64,000 nt of DNA from Methylomarinum vadi (GCF_000733935.1 NZ_JPON01000001.1:3732623-3796622); one strand, 5' to 3'; shown: positions 6,127-16,025, counted from the first letter of the stretch. Notes: generated by a model from the sequence alone, not told the origin. Made by a program: numbers and translations.

Positions 6127-8808
6127 TTATCTTAACCAGGGTGCAACGGCTTCAGGGTCGATGTTGTACTTGGCGATGGCTTCATCCACTTTGGCGGCCT
6201 CGATATCACCCTTCTGGGCCAAGCTGTAAAGGGCGGCGACGGTAATATGGTAACGGTCCACCTCGAAGAAGCTGCGCAGATTTTCGCGGGTATCGGAGCG
6301 GCCGAAACCGTCTGTGCCCAATACGGTATAGGATTCGTTGATATAGGGGCGAATCTGCTCGGCGAAGGCGCGCATATAGTCCGAGGCGGCGATGACCGGC
6401 CCCTTGGCCTTTTCCAGACAGGCGCTGACATGAGGCTGCCGTTGCTTTTGGGTCGGATGGAGGCGGTTCCAGCGGTCGCAGCTTTGGCCGTCGCGGGCCA
6501 GTTCGGTAAAGCTCGGACAGCTCCACAGGTCGGCTTCTACGGCCCATTCTTCCCGCAGCATATCCGCCGCTTTGATCACCTCGCAGAAGATCGTGCCGGA
6601 ACCCAGCAATTGCACGCGCGGTTTGCCTTTCGCCGCCGCGCCTTTCTTGAATTGATACATGCCTTTCAGAATGCTCTCTTCGGCGCCATCCGGCAATGCG
6701 GGGTGCTCGTAGTTTTCGTTCATCACCGTGATGTAGTAGAAGATATCTTCCTGCTCGACATACATGCGTTTCAAACCATCATGGATGATGACCGCGAGTT
6801 CGTAAGCGAAAGTCGGATCGTAGCTATAGCAGTTCGGTACCGTGGCGGCGATCAGGTGGCTGTGGCCGTCTTCGTGCTGCAATCCTTCGCCGTTCAACGT
6901 CGTGCGTCCTGCGGTGCCGCCCAACAGGAAGCCGCGGGTGCGTTGGTCGGCCGCGGCCCAGATCAGGTCGCCGACCCGTTGGAAACCGAACATCGAATAA
7001 TAAATAAAGAACGGAATCATCGGCACGCCGTGAGTGGAGTAGGCGGTACCTGCTGCGATCCAGTCGCACAGCCCGCCAGCTTCGTTAATGCCTTCCTGCA
7101 GTACCTGGCCGTTTTTGTCTTCCTTATAGAAGAGCAGTTGTTCGGCATCCTGCGGGGTGTACAGCTGGCCGACCTGGGACCAGATGCCCAATTGCCTGAA
7201 CATCCCTTCCATACCGAAAGTGCGCGATTCGTCCGGCACGATGGGCACGATGCGTTTGCCGATTTGCTTGTCCTTGACCAATTGGTTCAGGATGCGGACG
7301 AAAGCCATTGTCGTGGAGATTTCATGGCCCTCGCCAGTGCCTTTCAGCATCGCCTGGAAGTTATCCAATGGCGGGATTTCCAGCGGATAGGCCTTGGTTC
7401 GGCGGGAAGGCAGGAAACCGCCCAGTTCGGCGCGGCGTTCTTTCAGGTATTTCAATTCCTCGGAGTCTTCGGCAAGGCGGATATAAGGCAGATCATTCAA
7501 GGCTTCGTCGCTGACCGGTAGTTGATAACGGTCGCGGATGTGCTTGATCGATTCCATGCTCATCTTCTTCTGCTGATGGCTGGTGTTTTGCGCTTGGCCG
7601 GATTCGCCCATGCCGTATCCCTTGATGGTCTTGGCCAGAATCACGGTGGGCTGGTCCTTGTGATTGACCGCGGCATGATAGGCGGCAAAGATTTTCAATG
7701 GATCGTGGCCGCCGCGGTTCAGTTCCCAAATGTCCTGGTCGGTGTAATCGGCCACCAGCGCTTGCAGTTCCGGGGTGTTGAAGAACTTTTCCCGGACATA
7801 GGCGCCATCCTTGGATTTGAAGGTTTGATAATCGCCGTCCACGCATTCCATCATGCGTTTGGCGATCAGGCCGTCTTTGTCGCGCGCCAGCAGCGCGTCC
7901 CAGCGACGTCCCCAGACCACTTTAATGACGTTCCAGTTGGCGCCGCGGAAGTTGCCTTCCAATTCTTGAATGATTTTGCCGTTGCCGCGCACCGGGCCAT
8001 CGAGTCGTTGCAGGTTGCAGTTGACGACGAAGATCAAGTTGTCGAGCTTTTCCCGTCCGGCCATGCCGATCGCGCCCAAAGTTTCCGGTTCGTCGCATTC
8101 GCCGTCGCCTAGGAAAGCCCAGACCTTGCGGCCCTCGGTATCGGCCAGGCCGCGGTTTTGCATGTAATGCATGAAACGGGCCTGGTAAATCGCCATGATC
8201 GGTCCTAAGCCCATCGAAACGGTCGGAAATTGCCAGAAATCGGGCATCAACCAGGGGTGAGGATACGAGGACAAGCCGTCACCGTTGACTTCCTGGCGGA
8301 AATTATCCATCTGCTCTTCATTCAGGCGGCCGAGCAAAAAGGCATGGGCATAAGTTCCGGGCGCGGAATGGCCCTGGCTGAAAATCAAATCTCCACCGTG
8401 ATGATCGGATGGCGCATGCCAGAAGTGATTTTGCCCGACATCGTAAAGGGTAATGGCCGAGGCGAAGCTGGCGATGTGGCCGCCGACATTGGTATGTTTA
8501 TTGGCGCGCAATACCATCATCATGGCGTTCCAGCGCACATAGGATCGAACCGTACGTTCGATATCGGTATTGCCGGGGTATTTGGGTTGTTGCGGAATGG
8601 GGATGGTGTTGACATAAGGGGTGTTGGCACTGAAAGGGATGTCCGTGCCGGCTTTGCGGGCAGCTGTCACCAGCGTTTCGATCAGAAAACTGGCGCGATC
8701 GCTGCCTTCTTGTTCGATGACCGACTCCAGCGCTTCCACCCATTCGCGGGTTTCTTCCGGGTCGATATCAATTTTACCGATGATGTCGGAATTTAAACTT
8801 TTATTCAT
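6127..8808 (-). CDS. aceE: Pyruvate dehydrogenase E1 (homodimeric type)
   Basis: An 893-residue single-chain E1 of the AceE type. The thiamine diphosphate motif is visible as GDGECDEPETLGA followed about 25 residues later by NCN. The HRNRR-equivalent N-terminal region, SQGHSAPG and the C-terminal VLGTDGFGRSD are all in place. It decarboxylates pyruvate and reductively acetylates the E2 lipoyl group. Two adjacent start codons (GTG at 8811, ATG at 8808) are possible; ATG is preferred, and the Shine-Dalgarno is weak (AGG). It is the first gene of aceE-aceF-lpdA and is divergent from the 9136 gene. In a RuMP methanotroph PDH links pyruvate to acetyl-CoA for biosynthesis. Confidence 0.95.
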   Translation of the reverse strand: MNKSLNSDIIGKIDIDPEETREWVEALESVIEQEGSDRASFLIETLVTAARKAGTDIPFSANTPYVNTIPIPQQPKYPGNTDIERTVRSYVRWNAMMMVLRANKHTNVGGHIASFASAITLYDVGQNHFWHAPSDHHGGDLIFSQGHSAPGTYAHAFLLGRLNEEQMDNFRQEVNGDGLSSYPHPWLMPDFWQFPTVSMGLGPIMAIYQARFMHYMQNRGLADTEGRKVWAFLGDGECDEPETLGAIGMAGREKLDNLIFVVNCNLQRLDGPVRGNGKIIQELEGNFRGANWNVIKVVWGRRWDALLARDKDGLIAKRMMECVDGDYQTFKSKDGAYVREKFFNTPELQALVADYTDQDIWELNRGGHDPLKIFAAYHAAVNHKDQPTVILAKTIKGYGMGESGQAQNTSHQQKKMSMESIKHIRDRYQLPVSDEALNDLPYIRLAEDSEELKYLKERRAELGGFLPSRRTKAYPLEIPPLDNFQAMLKGTGEGHEISTTMAFVRILNQLVKDKQIGKRIVPIVPDESRTFGMEGMFRQLGIWSQVGQLYTPQDAEQLLFYKEDKNGQVLQEGINEAGGLCDWIAAGTAYSTHGVPMIPFFIYYSMFGFQRVGDLIWAAADQRTRGFLLGGTAGRTTLNGEGLQHEDGHSHLIAATVPNCYSYDPTFAYELAVIIHDGLKRMYVEQEDIFYYITVMNENYEHPALPDGAEESILKGMYQFKKGAAAKGKPRVQLLGSGTIFCEVIKAADMLREEWAVEADLWSCPSFTELARDGQSCDRWNRLHPTQKQRQPHVSACLEKAKGPVIAASDYMRAFAEQIRPYINESYTVLGTDGFGRSDTRENLRSFFEVDRYHITVAALYSLAQKGDIEAAKVDEAIAKYNIDPEAVAPWLR

Positions 8809-8811
8809 CAC

Positions 8812-9135
8812 AAATGCCTAGGGAAAATCAGTGGATTGTTTGATTTAATCGTACAATTGTAACTGTTAAGCGATTTTTTTGGAAATGCGCGGACATTTGT
8901 CTTTTGCCTGCAACCTAGATTTGTGTTGCAATATTTCTGTCTCGGACGGGTAGTTCACTGAATTGTAAAGCATTATTTAACGCAGCAATTTTGCGCGGCA
9001 GTTGATGTGTCGCATGAAAGTGAATTCTCCATGTCTCGGTCTTAAGCCAATATGCCGATTATTGCATAGGCAATATCGTTCTTGAATTATCAGAGTATAA
9101 TCCCGAGAAACGAATTTGAGAGTAGGCGAAAGTCG
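8812..9135. other. Divergent promoter region of aceE and the 9136 gene
   Basis: About 320 bp with no gene. It is AT-rich near 8830-8890. A near-perfect palindrome, TATTGC-ATAG-GCAATA flanked by CGA/TCG, lies at 9056-9078, some 60 bp before the rightward gene. It could be an operator, but nothing identifies the regulator. I see no PdhR-type box. Confidence 0.4.
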
Positions 9136-9597
9136 ATGCGACTTATATTGTTGATATTGTTGCTTTGTCAAAGTCTTACGGTGCTTTGCGGCACTCGAGA
9201 TCATATTTACCAGGCGGCCGAAGAAAGTTATCGCTATACCGTGGCGGAAACCGGGGAAAATTACACCTTCAAATTTGACCGTTCGCCTGGAGACATACCC
9301 GCAAAACTGCTAGCAGGCTATCAGGTATTGCGGCAAATCTACCGGGATGATTCGATTCACCGGCGCTATAGCGAACATTATATTAAAGAAAGAGCGCGCT
9401 GTTATGTTTTTGACAGCCATTTTTATACCTACAGCCTGTGTTTCTTGCCTAACGATTTCAACCGTAGTGAAAGCGAACGGTTTTGGGGCTTTGCCACGCG
9501 AATACCCAATTGGCTTTGGTTGCTAACGCGCATTCTGCTACCCGTATTAACGGGTTTCGGCTTGCTGTTTTATTTCACCAAGGCAAAGCAGGGCTGA
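9136..9597 (+). CDS. Small membrane/secreted protein of unknown function
   Basis: The start at 9136 is chosen because the protein then begins with a clean signal sequence or membrane anchor (RLILLILLLCQSLTVLCG); the frame extends 18 codons further upstream without a ribosome site. The product is 153 residues. A mostly periplasmic middle has aromatic residues and two spaced Cys (RCYVF and SLCFLP). It is followed by a C-terminal membrane helix (WLWLLTRILLPVLTGFGLLFYF) and a short basic tail, so both ends sit at the membrane. I do not recognise the family. It is followed by rpiA after 47 bp on the same strand, so they may be co-transcribed. Confidence 0.65.
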   Translation: MRLILLILLLCQSLTVLCGTRDHIYQAAEESYRYTVAETGENYTFKFDRSPGDIPAKLLAGYQVLRQIYRDDSIHRRYSEHYIKERARCYVFDSHFYTYSLCFLPNDFNRSESERFWGFATRIPNWLWLLTRILLPVLTGFGLLFYFTKAKQG

Positions 9598-9644
9598 GAA
9601 CGAAGCTATGAGGTAACGTTAACTTGACTTAGGGGGAGCCAGTT

Positions 9645-10331
9645 ATGAATGCCAAACAACGGGTCGCCGAGCACGCGGCCTCATTTGTTCAGGACGGAAT
9701 GTTGGTGGGTTTGGGAACGGGGTCGACCGCCGACTATTTTATCCAGGCACTAGCCAGGCTAAAGCAGGATGGCTTGCAATTTAATGCCGTCTCCAGTTCC
9801 GTTGTCAGCCAGATCAAGGCGCGGGCATTGGGGTTATCAGTGTTAGCGCTGGACCAGGTGAGTGAAATCGACCTGTATGTCGACGGTGCCGATGAAGTCG
9901 ATCCCGATTTGGTTTTGCTGAAAGGACAGGGCGCCGATTTAGTGCGGGAAAAGCTGCTGGCCAAAGCCAGCCGTCAATTCTTGGTATTGGTCGATGAAAG
10001 CAAACTGGTCGACCGGATTGGCAGCAATTTTTCCATTCCGATCGAAGTGATGCCATTTGCTTGGCAAATGGTCAAGGCGCAATTGGAGAAAGCCGGCGGG
10101 CAAGGCGATTTGCGCCGCATCCCCGGCAAGGACAATTTCATGCTGAGTTCCCACGGCAGTTTGATTCTGGATATGAAATTTCCCGAGGATATGCAAACGT
10201 CGGAATTGGACGATTTCTTGAACGATCTGCCGGGCGTGGTCGAGCACGGTATTTTCAGAAATCTCGCCAGTGCGGTGTTTATCGGCAAGGACGATAATGT
10301 TGAACAGCGTTGGGCCGAGGCTAACAGTTAG
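9645..10331 (+). CDS. rpiA: Ribose-5-phosphate isomerase A
   Basis: A 228-residue protein with a strong AGGGGGAG site before its ATG. Recognisable RpiA motifs are GLGTGSTADYF (phosphate loop, about residues 24-34), DGADEVD (about 81-87, containing the catalytic Asp pair) and KGQGADLVREK (usually KGGGGA-x-x-REK; one Gly is Gln here). It interconverts ribose-5-phosphate and ribulose-5-phosphate. In a RuMP-cycle organism this step helps regenerate the formaldehyde acceptor. It stands after the small membrane-protein gene and before a convergent diguanylate cyclase gene. Length and motifs are normal. Confidence 0.95.
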   Translation: MNAKQRVAEHAASFVQDGMLVGLGTGSTADYFIQALARLKQDGLQFNAVSSSVVSQIKARALGLSVLALDQVSEIDLYVDGADEVDPDLVLLKGQGADLVREKLLAKASRQFLVLVDESKLVDRIGSNFSIPIEVMPFAWQMVKAQLEKAGGQGDLRRIPGKDNFMLSSHGSLILDMKFPEDMQTSELDDFLNDLPGVVEHGIFRNLASAVFIGKDDNVEQRWAEANS

Positions 10332-10393
10332 TCTAAGATTTAGAATATTCCGTTGCATGGCGGCATATTATAGGGTGACGGCAACTTATCGGC

Positions 10394-10452
10394 ATGCCTG
10401 GTTGGGTTGTTTGCAAGGTTTGGCTTAATGAGAATGCCGCCTAGCCAGGCAT
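10394..10452. other. Inverted repeat between convergent rpiA and GGDEF genes
   Basis: ATGCCTGG at 10394-10401 and CCAGGCAT at 10445-10452 form an 8-bp perfect stem about 65 bp past the rpiA stop, with a shorter GGC/GCC stem inside. There is no T tract. It may act as a 3' stem-loop for either convergent gene. The rest of 10332-10527 shows nothing else. Confidence 0.35.
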
Positions 10453-10527
10453 TAACAAATGCAGTGCCATAATATTTATTCTTATATCAGTTTCAATGTT
10501 TTACGATCGAACAATGTTAAGGGTGGG

Positions 10528-11823
10528 CTAGGTAAATTCCGGTCGATAAATGACAACCCGGTTACGGCCGGAGGCTTTCGCTTGATACAAGGCTTTATCG
10601 GCCTGGCCGGTGATGGCTGTCATCAGGCTGCTTTTGTACTTATCGGCGGGTTTGCTGTTTTTTTCGGTAGCCAATAATTGCTTGTCCAATTCCAACAGGT
10701 GAACCGGAAATTCGGCGATGCCGATACTGATGGTAATCGAAACCGTTTGTTTGTTTTCGTTCTTGAAAGCCAGTTGTTCGATATTTTGCCGGATCCGCTC
10801 GGCGGCGGCCCATGCCTGATGGGCGTGGGTGTCGGCCAGCAATATCGCGAACTCTTCTCCGCCATAACGAATGGCGTCATAGCCGCGGAAACACTCGGCG
10901 ACCTTGACCAATACTTCGTCTCCGAAAATATGGCCGTGTTGGTCGTTGATCGCCTTGAAATGGTCGATATCCATGACCAGCAAGGAAAAATGGCGCCGGT
11001 GATCACGGTAAAAGCGTTCGATTTCGCGTTGGCCGAGTCGTTCGAAAGCATTGCGGTTATAGAGGTTGGTGAGTTGGTCGACGAACGAACGATTAATCTG
11101 CCGGCGTAGAAAGCTCGGTTTCAACACCTGGGCGTCATCGTGGAAGCCGGAAAGCCACTGTTGCAGTTTCATCGTATTCGGCACCTCGTAGGCTTCCAGA
11201 TTGAAGTAACCGGGAGAACCTTGCGGTTCCGTGATGGTCAGGTTCCGGCAGCGGATCGGATGGGATTTTACATAGAAATAGGATTTTTCCGGGAATTCGA
11301 TGATTAAATGTTCGATAACCGACGGCGGCACGGGATGGTTTAGATAGGTTTCCGAAAAAGCATCGAGATCGAAGTCGCTGGCGGGAGGCAATGCGCTTTC
11401 CTCGGTCAAGGATAATGCGTGTATTTTGTTGGCGGGCAATAAAGTCGGTTCCGGGTCGTTTTCATAACAGCCGGCGAAGAAATATTGTTTATTGCGGATA
11501 ACCAGGCCGAAGGGATTGAACAAAAATTCCTCGGCTCGTTCCTCGTAGGTGATTCTCAGTTTTTTTTCGGCGAATAAGGCTTGTTTATAAAGACTGGCCA
11601 GCGATTGGTATTTTTGTTCGACGTGATCGCTAAACACGCCTTGCCAATAGGATTGCACCGAAATCTTACTGTCCCAGTCTTGGATGGCTTGGGCTACAGG
11701 TTCGGTCAATGCCGGGTTTTGGGATTGCTGGTCGAGATAGCCCACTATTTCCGAGGGCAAAAGATGGGACAAATGTTTGTTGACGACATGGCGAATGAAG
11801 ACGTCCATATCTTGTTTTTTCAC
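10528..11823 (-). CDS. WYL-WCX-GGDEF fusion, predicted ligand-controlled diguanylate cyclase
   Basis: The GTG at 11823 is taken as start because AGAGGTG lies 7 nt before it; a TTG six bases further upstream is too close to that site. The product is 431 residues. The N-terminal ~75 residues are unassigned. About residues 80-150 read like a WYL domain (LRITYEERAEEFLFNPFGLV then QYFFAGCYEN, with QYFF where W-Y-L usually stands). About 165-245 resembles the WCX extension (LIIEFPEKSYFYVKSHPI then LQQWLSGFHDDAQVLKPSFL). The C terminus is a GGDEF domain with YGGEEF intact and an RGYD upstream that may be an RxxD inhibitory site, one residue closer than usual. It should make cyclic di-GMP under control of a ligand bound by WYL. 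The usual WYL partner, a DNA-binding HTH, is absent. Confidence 0.75.
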   Translation of the reverse strand: MKKQDMDVFIRHVVNKHLSHLLPSEIVGYLDQQSQNPALTEPVAQAIQDWDSKISVQSYWQGVFSDHVEQKYQSLASLYKQALFAEKKLRITYEERAEEFLFNPFGLVIRNKQYFFAGCYENDPEPTLLPANKIHALSLTEESALPPASDFDLDAFSETYLNHPVPPSVIEHLIIEFPEKSYFYVKSHPIRCRNLTITEPQGSPGYFNLEAYEVPNTMKLQQWLSGFHDDAQVLKPSFLRRQINRSFVDQLTNLYNRNAFERLGQREIERFYRDHRRHFSLLVMDIDHFKAINDQHGHIFGDEVLVKVAECFRGYDAIRYGGEEFAILLADTHAHQAWAAAERIRQNIEQLAFKNENKQTVSITISIGIAEFPVHLLELDKQLLATEKNSKPADKYKSSLMTAITGQADKALYQAKASGRNRVVIYRPEFT

Positions 11824-12009
11824 GGGCAATCACCTCTGAAAAAGTGCATTTCGACTGGTTTGCTGGTTATTGTTTTTCTTGGGCCGTGTAAGAATGCCGC
11901 CATACGGCGTAGGCGAAGGTTAATTGTGAAGCTTAACAAGATTCGGGCAAAAAACAACCATCTGGCGAATAATGGTTTTGTCATGGAGTTTGTCTGAGGC
12001 AATCAAAGA

Positions 12010-12834
12010 TCAACTTGCCAGCTGGTTTTCCGCATTCAATAATATGACTTCGATCTCCTCGGTTATCTCTTCCTGGCGGTATATTTGACTCATTCTGCGT
12101 AGTTTGGCCGTTTCCTGGTCCAGGTGTCTGACAGCATTATCCAGATGCTGTAAACGCTGATTGTTTTCGGCACTCAACGAGGTCAGCAGAATGTCTTGCA
12201 GCGAACTAAAGACAAATTGGTCGGCCAACTCGAACAGGAATTGAGCCGGCGATAAATTCAACAAGGGTTCGCTTTTGTGTTCAACCTGGCTTTCGATTGC
12301 GGCGAAAGGCGGAAGTAACGGTCGCAGCATCGTGCCGCCATGTTCATCGCGATGCGAAAGTACCGATAAGCGGAAAAAATCGTGCTGTTGTTGTAGATCG
12401 CTGATCGCCGCGATCAGGGCATTCAATACCTGGCTGATTTCTTCACTACTATTGGCGCCTGCCAGCTCGGTACAAGCGATACGATTGTTGCGTAGGCGAT
12501 GGCACAGACGGGTGCCGACGGCGATCAAGGTGGCCGGAAACAGCGGTGCAAGGTTTTCGATCAGGCTGTCATTGAAATTGCCGCAAAATCCTCTTTCCGA
12601 ACCCACCACGATGATGATCGACGGGTAATCAGGCGCAATTTCGGTTGGACCGGGGAAAAAATGTAAAAAATCGGCCGCGACCTCGGCGATTTGTTGCACG
12701 ACCAGATTATGGGTTCGTTGGTACTGGTTCAAGCGGTGAACTTCCATGAAAGCCATGTTTTTTAAGGAATGCAAAATGCCGCGGATTTCTTGCAGTTGTC
12801 CGATATGATGTTGTAAAACGCGGCTCTGGGTCAT
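12010..12834 (-). CDS. atpG: N-type ATPase gamma subunit
   Basis: A 274-residue gamma-like protein. The N-terminal helix ([30 protein letters not shown]) and the C-terminal helix ([37 protein letters not shown]) pair as the central shaft. The middle has [16 protein letters not shown], which matches the conserved gamma Rossmann segment (SDRGLCGGLN in standard gamma). It is the last gene of the atp operon, its ATG overlapping the atpA stop (ATGA). Divergence from housekeeping gamma subunits fits the N-ATPase group, which usually coexists with a standard F-ATPase elsewhere in the genome. Confidence 0.85.
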   Translation of the reverse strand: MTQSRVLQHHIGQLQEIRGILHSLKNMAFMEVHRLNQYQRTHNLVVQQIAEVAADFLHFFPGPTEIAPDYPSIIIVVGSERGFCGNFNDSLIENLAPLFPATLIAVGTRLCHRLRNNRIACTELAGANSSEEISQVLNALIAAISDLQQQHDFFRLSVLSHRDEHGGTMLRPLLPPFAAIESQVEHKSEPLLNLSPAQFLFELADQFVFSSLQDILLTSLSAENNQRLQHLDNAVRHLDQETAKLRRMSQIYRQEEITEEIEVILLNAENQLAS

Positions 12835-14333
12835 GGCGTGGTATGGTTATAGTTGTTGGACAGAACTTCGCCTAAAAATTGTCGCCATTCGGCTAGCTCG
12901 CTGTTCAACGACAGGGGCGAATCTTCCATCACGAATTGCAGTTGTTGCAATAGGCCGTCAATTTGGGACGGTTGCGCCGAATCGAACAGTCCGTCGTTAT
13001 AGGCGATCAGCCAGGCCAGCTGAAAAGGGACGCTAGCCGGTGCCAGTCGCTCCTGTTTCAGAATTTCCCGCAATAAACGTCCGCGTCGGATTCTGGCTTC
13101 CATCGATGCCTCCAATTTTTGCCCGAAACGGGAAAAATTTTCCAGCTCGAGAAATTGCAGGTATTCCAACTTTATCCGCCCGGCCTGGTCGCGTATTGCC
13201 GAGTGTTGTGCTTTACCGCCGATACGCGAAACCGATTTGCTGATATCGATGGCGGGTCGGAAACCCGAAGTAAATAAATCGCTGTTCAGGTAAATCTGAC
13301 CGTCGGTAATGGAAATCAGATTGGTGGGAATATAGGCCGCGATTTCGCCTTGTTGGGTTTCGACGATAGGCAAGGCTGTCATGCTGCCGCCGCCGTGGCT
13401 GGCGTGCAGTCGGGTGGCGCGTTCCAGTAGGCGGGAATGGACGAAAAAAATATCGCCGGGATAGGCTTCGCGCCCCGGCGGTCTGCGCAGTAACAGCGAT
13501 AGTTCGCGATAAGTTTTGGCATGGGTGGACAGATCGTCGTAAACGATTAGTGTGTCATGGCCTTGTTTCATCCAATGTTCGGCGAGGGCGCAACCGGCGA
13601 AGGGCGCGATGTATTGCAGGCCGGGCAGGGCGCTGGCCTCGGCGACCACGCAGACGCTGTAGTCGAGGGCGCCATATTTGCGCAACAGCTCGATGGTCGA
13701 TACGACGGCGGAACGCTTCTGGCCGATCATGACATAAATGCATTGCACATTTTTGCCTTTCTGATTGATCACGGTATCGATGGCCAGCGAACTGCGGCCG
13801 GTGCCTTCGTCGCCGATCAACAATTGGCGTTGGCCCTTGCCGATCGGAATCAGCGTGTCGATGATCTTGACGCCGGTATACAGCGGTTCGCTGACGAAGT
13901 CACGGGCGATGATCGGCGGCGAGGGCTGTTCCAGGTTGCCGCGCACGAGTTGGGAGGGGCTGCTTTGTCCGTCCAACGGTTCGCCGAGCGGGTCGATGAC
14001 GCGGCCTAAAAAAGTGTCTCCGATCGGTACGCTGAGACTGTAGCGGGCCAGATAGGCCAGCGTGCCGGCGGTCAAGGCCTCGCTTTGATAAAGTAGTATC
14101 GCGCCGATCAGTTCGCGGTTCAGGTCGAACACCATGGCGCGGCTGCCGTCGGCAAAAATGACGATGTCTTCGAGAGCCGCGGAAGGCAACCCCTTGATCC
14201 AGGCGATGCCGTCCCCGACCGAAATGACGATCCCTTGTTCGGCGGTGCGCAACTGGGGCCGGTAACGGCTCAACCAGTCTTGCTGTTTTTGCAGCAGGTC
14301 GCTTTCCGCATACCAGTCGGCCTCAGAAGTCAT
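12831..14333 (-). CDS. atpA: N-type ATPase alpha subunit
   Basis: The ATG at 14333 is preferred over a TTG two codons upstream because GGAG lies 7 nt before it. The product is 500 residues. The P-loop region reads [14 protein letters not shown], a GxxxxGR[ST] Walker A of the alpha type. [13 protein letters not shown] and the VSRIGGKAQ stretch with the arginine finger region ([11 protein letters not shown]) are present. It forms the catalytic hexamer with AtpD. Its start overlaps atpF by 11 bp and its stop overlaps atpG. It is the usual N-ATPase alpha, ordered after atpF with no separate delta gene. Confidence 0.9.
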   Translation of the reverse strand: MTSEADWYAESDLLQKQQDWLSRYRPQLRTAEQGIVISVGDGIAWIKGLPSAALEDIVIFADGSRAMVFDLNRELIGAILLYQSEALTAGTLAYLARYSLSVPIGDTFLGRVIDPLGEPLDGQSSPSQLVRGNLEQPSPPIIARDFVSEPLYTGVKIIDTLIPIGKGQRQLLIGDEGTGRSSLAIDTVINQKGKNVQCIYVMIGQKRSAVVSTIELLRKYGALDYSVCVVAEASALPGLQYIAPFAGCALAEHWMKQGHDTLIVYDDLSTHAKTYRELSLLLRRPPGREAYPGDIFFVHSRLLERATRLHASHGGGSMTALPIVETQQGEIAAYIPTNLISITDGQIYLNSDLFTSGFRPAIDISKSVSRIGGKAQHSAIRDQAGRIKLEYLQFLELENFSRFGQKLEASMEARIRRGRLLREILKQERLAPASVPFQLAWLIAYNDGLFDSAQPSQIDGLLQQLQFVMEDSPLSLNSELAEWRQFLGEVLSNNYNHTTP

Positions 14334-15069
14334 CGGCAATCTCCGCGAAGCCGCTCAGTTCATGCTGCAGATTGACATGCAACACCCAGGCGCCGATGTC
14401 GATTCTGAAGCCGGCAAGCAGGTCGGGGGTCTGGCTGTATTCAAAATGCAGCGGATTATCGATCAGCGAAGTCAGCCGTTGTTCCAGCCGCTGCTTTCGC
14501 TCATGATCGATCGGATAGACGCTGCTGACATGGATGTCGAGTGTTTTATTGCGGTCCAGCGTTTGCAGCGAGTTCATACAGGCATCCGGCAACTGGTGTA
14601 TTTGTTGGAATAACAGATCGAACAAACGGTCTTCCAGTTGCGGTCCGGCAGCCTGTTTTAGAATCAATGACGCAAAGTGGGCGCCGTTCAATAATGCCAA
14701 TTTCTGTTGGTGGCGATGGATTTCCTGCTGTTGCCGTTGCATCGACGTTCTCGCCCGATGGCGTTCCAGCTCCAATTCCTCTCGCAGCTTAAGCAATTGT
14801 TGTTGTCGGTCGGTTTCCAATTGCTGGTGCAACGCGCTTATCGCCGCCTGTTTTTCTTGGTCCCATTGCTGTTGCCGGTTCTCGTAGGTCTTTTTCAACT
14901 CCAACGCTTCCTGGCGCATTTTTTCGGCCTGGGCCAGGGACTGGTCGATCAATTGCTTACGGCGATTGATCTGGTCTCTGACCGGACGGTAAAACAAGCG
15001 TTGTAGAATCCAGATTAAAATCAGAAAATTGACGATTTCGAGGAGGAATGTGGTCAGGTCGAATTCCAT
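14323..15069 (-). CDS. atpF: N-type ATPase b/delta fused stator subunit
   Basis: A 248-residue protein: one N-terminal membrane helix ([19 protein letters not shown]), then a long Gln/Glu-rich coiled coil (about residues 30-135), then a globular C-terminal region ending in [27 protein letters not shown]. This last stretch looks like the C-terminal part of the delta subunit (OSCP). N-ATPase operons have no separate atpH; AtpF carries the delta-like function, and that is what is seen here. It acts as peripheral stalk. It lies between atpE (15 bp) and atpA (overlap). Confidence 0.85.
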   Translation of the reverse strand: MEFDLTTFLLEIVNFLILIWILQRLFYRPVRDQINRRKQLIDQSLAQAEKMRQEALELKKTYENRQQQWDQEKQAAISALHQQLETDRQQQLLKLREELELERHRARTSMQRQQQEIHRHQQKLALLNGAHFASLILKQAAGPQLEDRLFDLLFQQIHQLPDACMNSLQTLDRNKTLDIHVSSVYPIDHERKQRLEQRLTSLIDNPLHFEYSQTPDLLAGFRIDIGAWVLHVNLQHELSGFAEIADDF

Positions 15070-15084
15070 CGGGCGTTGTCCGCA

Positions 15085-15351
15085 TCAAGGCAAGATATAA
15101 GTCAGCAAGGGGTTCTTGAATAGCACGATCAAGATGATGACCAAGCAATAAATGGCCAGCGATTCGATCATCGCCAGCCCGATGAACAGCGTGCGCATCA
15201 ACGGACGTTCCGATTCCGGCTGGCGCGCCATTGCTTCCAACGAACTGCTGATGGCCCTTCCCATCGCCAGCGCCGGGCCGATCACGCCGATGGCTATGCC
15301 GATCACGGCGGCCACCGTCGATCCTAAAACTATCCAGGTCATTGCGTTCAT
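15085..15351 (-). CDS. atpE: N-type ATPase c subunit with altered ion-binding site
   Basis: An 88-residue, two-helix proteolipid. The loop ARQPES and the helix-2 motif AMIESLAIYCLV, with the ion-binding Glu, are clear. In Na+-binding c subunits (for example Ilyobacter tartaricus) helix 1 supplies Gln32 (Glu in many N-ATPases) and helix 2 supplies Glu65, Ser66, Thr67 and Tyr70. Here the helix-1 position is Met (GPALAMG) and the Thr is Leu (ESLAIY), so two polar ligands are replaced by hydrophobic residues while Glu, Ser and Tyr stay. That argues for H+ rather than Na+ coupling. Its ATG overlaps the atpB stop. Confidence 0.9.
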   Translation of the reverse strand: MNAMTWIVLGSTVAAVIGIAIGVIGPALAMGRAISSSLEAMARQPESERPLMRTLFIGLAMIESLAIYCLVIILIVLFKNPLLTYILP

Positions 15352-16025
15352 GATTTTCCTTGTTCTTCAGTATGTGATTGTTGCGATTGTATCGCACCGG
15401 CCAGATAAATCAGCGCCAACATGCCGAAAATATAGGCCTGCACCAAGGCTTCCACGATATGCAGCATCAAAATAGGCACCGGGGCGAGAAAACCGGCCAC
15501 CAGCAGAATCAGCATGGCCGCCATTTCCAGGCTCATGATATTGCCGAACAGGCGGACCGCCAATGCCAGGGTACGGGTCAATTCGCTAAGAATATGGAAT
15601 GGCAACAGGATTGGCGTGGGTTGCAGGTAATGGCGCAGATAGTTCTTGAGGCCTTGAGTGCGGATGCCGAACCAATGTACCGACAGAAACACCAGCAGCG
15701 CCAGTGAGGCGGTGACCGACAGGTCGCGGGTCGGGGAATGCAGGCCCGGAATCAGGCCGAGCAGATTGGCAACGACCAAAAACAGCCACAACGTGGCGAT
15801 GAAAGGCATGATCATGCGTCCGTGTTCCGGCGCGACCGCCAGAACGCTTTGCTCGATGACGCCGACGATTGCCTCGATAATCGTTTGCAGCCGGCTCGGC
15901 AACATTGTCATGTTGCGGGTGGTCAAGCCGGCGAAAGCGGTGATGGCCAACATGATGCCCCAGGTCGTGAGCACCGAGGAATGCAAGGTCAGGAAGCCGA
16001 AGGTGAGGGAAAAGTCGTTGTCCAT
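15348..16025 (-). CDS. atpB: N-type ATPase a subunit
   Basis: A 225-residue membrane protein starting at ATG 16025; a TTG 45 bp upstream is in frame but has no better ribosome site. It has multiple hydrophobic segments, and helix 4 carries the essential Arg in SELTRTLALAVRLFGNIMS. HYLQPTPILLPFHIL and LVQAYIFGMLALIYLAGAI are typical of the N-ATPase a subunit. It forms the ion half-channels against the c ring. The 107 bp between it and atpQ hold no atpR-sized gene. Confidence 0.9.
   Translation of the reverse strand: MDNDFSLTFGFLTLHSSVLTTWGIMLAITAFAGLTTRNMTMLPSRLQTIIEAIVGVIEQSVLAVAPEHGRMIMPFIATLWLFLVVANLLGLIPGLHSPTRDLSVTASLALLVFLSVHWFGIRTQGLKNYLRHYLQPTPILLPFHILSELTRTLALAVRLFGNIMSLEMAAMLILLVAGFLAPVPILMLHIVEALVQAYIFGMLALIYLAGAIQSQQSHTEEQGKS

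Noticed and set aside
6247-7521. 424-aa rightward ORF opposite aceE
   Set aside because: Shadow of aceE, which carries intact ThDP motifs on the other strand.
11820-12002. 60-aa leftward ORF between atpG and the GGDEF gene
   Set aside because: The frame ends in the GGDEF ribosome site region, has no ribosome site of its own and is very basic.
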